From: Sphingosinicella microcystinivorans
GTDB lineage: Bacteria; Pseudomonadota; Alphaproteobacteria; Sphingomonadales; Sphingomonadaceae
Assembly: GCF_027941835.1 (NCBI RefSeq)
Contig: NZ_CP116005.1
Location: forward strand, 248,001 to 312,000
Length of the DNA stretch: 64,000 nt
Direction: 5' to 3'
Each line of letters starts with the position of its first letter. The first letter of the stretch is position 1. A program made the translations under genes and the position numbers. Positions 62,902 to 64,000 of the stretch are shown piece by piece. Below the pieces are notes generated by a model. That model made no database searches. It was not told where the DNA came from and worked only from the letters and a program-made list of their open reading frames with translations.

Positions 62902-64000
62902 TCATGGGAGCTTGTCGACGATCGAGAGACGGCTGGCAGAACCGAGCGGCCGGGCGCTATGCAGGACGACCTGCTCGCCCTTCGCCAGCCCTTGCAGCAC
63001 CTGGACCCAGCCTTCCGCATCCTCTGCGCCCAGCTTGACCACCACGAATTCCGGATCGCCGTCACGGATCACCCAGACGCCCAGTTCCCCGTCGATCCGG
63101 TGGATCGCCGCATTTGGCAAGGCGAGCGTCTTGTGCTGCGGCGGCAGGCCAACAGTCACTTCAGCCAGTTCACCGATTGGCGGCAGGCTGGCCGATCCAT
63201 CGAAGGCCACTTTGGCGAGCACTTCTTCCGTCACCGCATCGGCGACAGGCTCGATCCGCAGCACGGATCCTTTCAGCGGCTTGTCCGACCGTGAACGCAG
63301 GACGATACGCGCCGGCAAGCCTGACGAAATACCTCCCGCACGCGACTGGTCGAAACGGGCATTGATCCACAGTTCCGACGGATCGACCACTTCGATCACG
63401 GCTTGTCCGGCGACAACAGTGGTCCCCGGCTCGGCAAGGCGGCGAACGACCAGCCCCGCGCGCGGTGCGACAAGCCGCAGGTTGGCTTTCTGCTCCAGCA
63501 AGGCCGCGCGTTCGGCGCCGGTACGACCGCGATCCTGCGTGGCGGCAGTGCGGTTCGCCTGTGCAGTTGCAAGCCCCGCCTGCGCCGCCGCGAGTGCCTG
63601 TCGGCGCTGGTCGAGTGCGGTGCGGGTCAGCCAGCCACCACGGAATAGTTCCTCGCCGCGCGCGGCTTCGCTGCGGGCCAGTTCCAGCCGTGCGCGGGCA
63701 TCCGCAATTTGCGATGCGGCGGCCTGTTCAAGCGCCGCAGAACGGCCTGCACTACCCGATGCCGCCTCAATGCGCTGGTCAAGATCGATGGGGTCGATCA
63801 CTGCGATCAGTTGCCCCACCTCCACCCGATCCCCGACATCAACGGCAAGGCTGGCGACGCGCCCCGGCGCAGTCGGGCCAATGCGCTGCGTATAGCGTGC
63901 TTCCACTGTGCCGATGCCGAACAGTGCGGGAGCAATCGCTCGTTCCCCCACCGTCACCGCCGTCACCCGCACAGGCGCAAGCGGTCCGGACCGGAAAGCC
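62902..64000 (-). CDS. HlyD-family periplasmic adaptor subunit, 5' end outside the window
   Basis: About 366 codons are visible and the frame is open to the right edge, so the start lies beyond 64000. PTAPGRVASLAVDVGDRVEVGQLIAVIDPIDLDQ is the lipoyl/biotinyl hybrid motif, followed by a coiled-coil hairpin (LEQAAASQIADARARLELARSEAARGEELF, in pieces), the second lipoyl half (LVAPRAGLVVRRLAEPGTTVVAGQAVIEVVD), a beta-barrel and membrane-proximal domain. It links the inner-membrane permease to an outer-membrane channel. Upstream genes (probably more of the pump or its regulator) are not visible. Confidence 0.9.
   Translation of the reverse strand, partial: AFRSGPLAPVRVTAVTVGERAIAPALFGIGTVEARYTQRIGPTAPGRVASLAVDVGDRVEVGQLIAVIDPIDLDQRIEAASGSAGRSAALEQAAASQIADARARLELARSEAARGEELFRGGWLTRTALDQRRQALAAAQAGLATAQANRTAATQDRGRTGAERAALLEQKANLRLVAPRAGLVVRRLAEPGTTVVAGQAVIEVVDPSELWINARFDQSRAGGISSGLPARIVLRSRSDKPLKGSVLRIEPVADAVTEEVLAKVAFDGSASLPPIGELAEVTVGLPPQHKTLALPNAAIHRIDGELGVWVIRDGDPEFVVVKLGAEDAEGWVQVLQGLAKGEQVVLHSARPLGSASRLSIVDKLP

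Overview
The window looks like a high-GC alphaproteobacterial replicon of sphingomonad type (Sphingomonadales). Supporting traits are several TonB-dependent receptors with an Ala-rich signal peptide and an (E/D)IIVTA plug start, LacI- and TetR-controlled catabolic loci built around receptors, RepB/ParB-type partition genes, and several small helical proteins of a kind I associate with this order. I recognised no tRNA, rRNA or CRISPR array.

Layout. (1) 1-6061: a glycoside-uptake locus on the minus strand (GH3 beta-glucosidase, TonB receptor, alkaline-phosphatase-family enzyme), divergent from a LacI regulator, with two near-identical LacI operators between them. (2) 6253-9383: a NERD/UvrD-type helicase gene split by an IS3-family element (copy A). 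(3) 9620-11773: tyrosine phenol-lyase behind a Crp/Fnr regulator. (4) 11985-25157: a TetR-linked ester-catabolism locus with a TonB receptor, two type-B carboxylesterases (the second frameshifted), an acyl-CoA ligase, a TetR regulator, an MFS transporter and a Tat-exported M28-like protein. One palindrome (ACTC-6 nt-GAGT/C) recurs at three promoters. The distal part (23.4-25.7 kb) is a gene graveyard. (5) 26314-35260: oxidative-stress and housekeeping genes (amino-acid-oxidase-like protein, KatE, thioredoxin-reductase-like protein, hemerythrin, DUF72, nitrobindin-like protein, transglutaminase) and a group of very small genes. (6) 35607-39292: a YbaL/KefB-type antiporter, a ThDP enzyme and the remnant of an FAD-linked oxidase.

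(7) 39.5-60.6 kb is an accessory, mobile-element-rich stretch. It holds a decayed AbiEii-like gene, an AT-richer N6-methylase/nuclease plus specificity-subunit module, a DUF1778-GNAT toxin-antitoxin pair heading a tight run of uncharacterised genes that is cut by an IS21-family element (itself cut by IS3 copy B), a recombinase tail with two ParB-like genes, a block of small stress genes (DUF302, OsmC, DUF924, DksA-like, DUF4332, DUF937, AqpZ, YeaQ-like), and an older IS3-family element with an amber codon in its transposase that carries IS3 copy C. The older element abuts 5'-truncated DUF3883 and trxC genes on its two sides. (8) 60978-64000: an ABC efflux operon (adaptor, FtsX-like permease, ATPase) running off the right edge.

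The three IS3 copies (6865-8129, 47144-48407, 59314-60578) each have their own 4-bp target duplication (GCAT, CATG, GAGT), and removing them restores the split host genes exactly, so their movement is recent. The least explained material is the gene run at 44539-46479 and the TetR-box ester locus.
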